Shown piece by piece: positions 15,023 through 16,193 of a stretch of DNA of 16,193 nt. The notes beneath the pieces are model-generated. The model was not told the DNA's origin. It worked only from the letters and a program-made list of their open reading frames with translations, and searched no databases. The stretch spans positions 1 through 16,193 of the forward strand of contig JASLHI010000054.1 in assembly GCA_030149815.1 (NCBI GenBank). Reading direction: 5' to 3'. Made by a program: the position numbers and the translations under genes. Source of the stretch: Aquirhabdus sp. (GTDB taxonomy: Bacteria > Pseudomonadota > Gammaproteobacteria > Pseudomonadales > Moraxellaceae). Position 1 is the first letter of the stretch. Every line of letters begins with the position of its first letter.

Positions 15023-16150
15023 TTAACCACGCTTGAGCAGTACTTGACCGCCATGAGTAACGAGCAAAGCCTTCTGAATTTCTTCTTCAGGGTTAAGAAC
15101 AAGGTTCTTTTCTTTATCAAACAATGTTTCTAAGAAATTGAACACGTTACGCGCATACAATGCTGACGCTTCAGTGCTAACAGTGCCTGGAATATTTGGA
15201 ATACCCAAAATCTTCACGCCGTTTTCAGTCGTGACAGTTTCGCCTTCTTTAGAACCTTCAACGTTACCGCCAGTTTCAACAGCCATATCTAAAATGACTG
15301 AGCCTGGTTTCATTTTAGCAACAGTTTCAGCTTTAATCAGACGCGGTGCGTTACGACCTGGAATCAATGCAGTAGTAATGACGATGTCAGCATTTGATAC
15401 TGCTTTATCGACAATCGCCGCTTGATCTTTGATGTATTGTTCACCAGGTTGCCAGCCGTAACCGCTTTTTGCAGCTTCAGCAGCGCGTTGTTTTTCTTCA
15501 TCAGACATTGGCACATCGAGCCATTTACCACCCAATGATTCAACTTGCTCTTTTGCAGTTGGACGCAAGTCTGTCGCTTCAACAATAGCACCTAGACGTT
15601 TTGCAGTTGCAATTGCTTGCAGACCCGCAACACCAACGCCCATAATCACGATACGCGCTGGTTTTACAGTACCCGCAGCAGTCATCAACATTGGGAACAT
15701 GCGTTGGTATTCAGCAGCAGCCAGCAATACAGATTTATAACCTGCCAAGTTGGCTTGTGAAGACAACACATCCATATTTTGTGCACGAGATAATGTGCGC
15801 GGCAACAACTCTAAGGCAAATGACGTAATGCCTTGTGCTGCAAATGCATCCAAATCTGGATTACGGTATGGGTCAAACATACCAATCACAATCGTATTTG
15901 CACTAATTTTCTGAATTTCGTCGGCCTTCGGCGCGCGAACCTTCAAAATAATTTGACTGCCTGTATAGGCATCATCAGTAATTTTTGCACCTGCTTGCTC
16001 AAATGCGCTGTCAATATAGGCGGCTTTTAGACCTGCACCACGTTGTACAACGACAGTATGACCGCTTGCAGTCAGCTTCTTTACAGTTTCAGGAGTAGCG
16101 GCGACGCGAGTTTCGCCCGCAACGCTTTCGGCTGGTATTCCGATTTGCAT
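15023..16150 (-). CDS. pntAA: NAD(P) transhydrogenase subunit alpha, NAD-binding part
   Basis: This 375-residue peripheral subunit (dI) binds NAD(H) on the cytoplasmic side. It starts MQIGIPAESVAGETRVAATP, the alanine dehydrogenase/PNT N-terminal signature. SRAQNMDVLSSQANLAGYKSV (121-141) holds the R122, Q132 and D127 positions that grip nicotinamide in the family. GVGVAGLQAIATAKRLGA (171-188) is the Rossmann loop, and EATDLRP (191-197) carries the acid that fixes the ribose. Length fits a stand-alone alpha-1 subunit. GAGGA lies six bases before the ATG. As the first gene of the operon its promoter is likely beyond or at the right edge; only 43 bases upstream are in the window and show no clear promoter. 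Confidence 0.96.
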   Translation of the reverse strand: MQIGIPAESVAGETRVAATPETVKKLTASGHTVVVQRGAGLKAAYIDSAFEQAGAKITDDAYTGSQIILKVRAPKADEIQKISANTIVIGMFDPYRNPDLDAFAAQGITSFALELLPRTLSRAQNMDVLSSQANLAGYKSVLLAAAEYQRMFPMLMTAAGTVKPARIVIMGVGVAGLQAIATAKRLGAIVEATDLRPTAKEQVESLGGKWLDVPMSDEEKQRAAEAAKSGYGWQPGEQYIKDQAAIVDKAVSNADIVITTALIPGRNAPRLIKAETVAKMKPGSVILDMAVETGGNVEGSKEGETVTTENGVKILGIPNIPGTVSTEASALYARNVFNFLETLFDKEKNLVLNPEEEIQKALLVTHGGQVLLKRG

Positions 16151-16193
16151 GAGTGTTCCTCAAGCTATGGTTGTGGATATGAAAATCTTTTGA

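Noticed and set aside
14691..16150. A split pntA as a frameshifted or broken gene
   Set aside because: Each part has its own ATG and good ribosome site, with an eleven-base gap, and the two-subunit form is normal in many bacteria.

Overview
The window is a stretch of gammaproteobacterial chromosome with moderately low GC. The family content best fits Moraxellaceae (Acinetobacter or a close relative). This is inferred from recognised proteins: an RhlB-type DEAD-box helicase, an aroQ-accB-accC block, and transhydrogenase split into pntAA-pntAB-pntB. No rRNA, tRNA, CRISPR array, insertion sequence or phage gene was seen. Most of the window is housekeeping; the least explained part is positions 963 to 5727.

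Layout, left to right. (1) 1-1062: a phasin-like gene on the minus strand with its promoter region, then about 400 bases without a gene that hold several inverted repeats. (2) 1063-5727, plus strand: an uncharacterised membrane-anchored protein with an SCP2/UbiJ-like N-terminus, a YfbK-type von Willebrand A (vWA) lipoprotein, an ECF sigma factor, and a translationally coupled single-pass anti-sigma factor with a very large extracytoplasmic part. (3) 5728-7964, minus strand: rhlB, a cold-shock protein gene and a small unknown membrane protein, separated from the previous block by a strong hairpin terminator. (4) 8226-11447, plus strand: aroQ (shikimate pathway), accB-accC (biotin carboxyl carrier and biotin carboxylase of acetyl-CoA carboxylase) and queE (7-deazaguanine/queuosine synthesis, TTG start), closed by a bidirectional terminator. 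(5) 11535-16150, minus strand: a sodium:solute symporter, then the proton-translocating transhydrogenase operon pntAA-pntAB-pntB, which ends in a clear intrinsic terminator.

How the genes work together. PntAA/PntAB/PntB form one membrane enzyme that couples proton import to NADPH formation. AccB and AccC are two of the four acetyl-CoA carboxylase components, so they make malonyl-CoA for fatty acid synthesis. The sigma and anti-sigma pair overlap by four bases and should form a signalling switch. The vWA lipoprotein just upstream is predicted to lie on the periplasmic side, where the large anti-sigma C-terminal part also lies, so it is a candidate sensor, partner or target. This envelope-signalling module is the best candidate in the window for an undescribed system; its signal and regulon cannot be read from the sequence.
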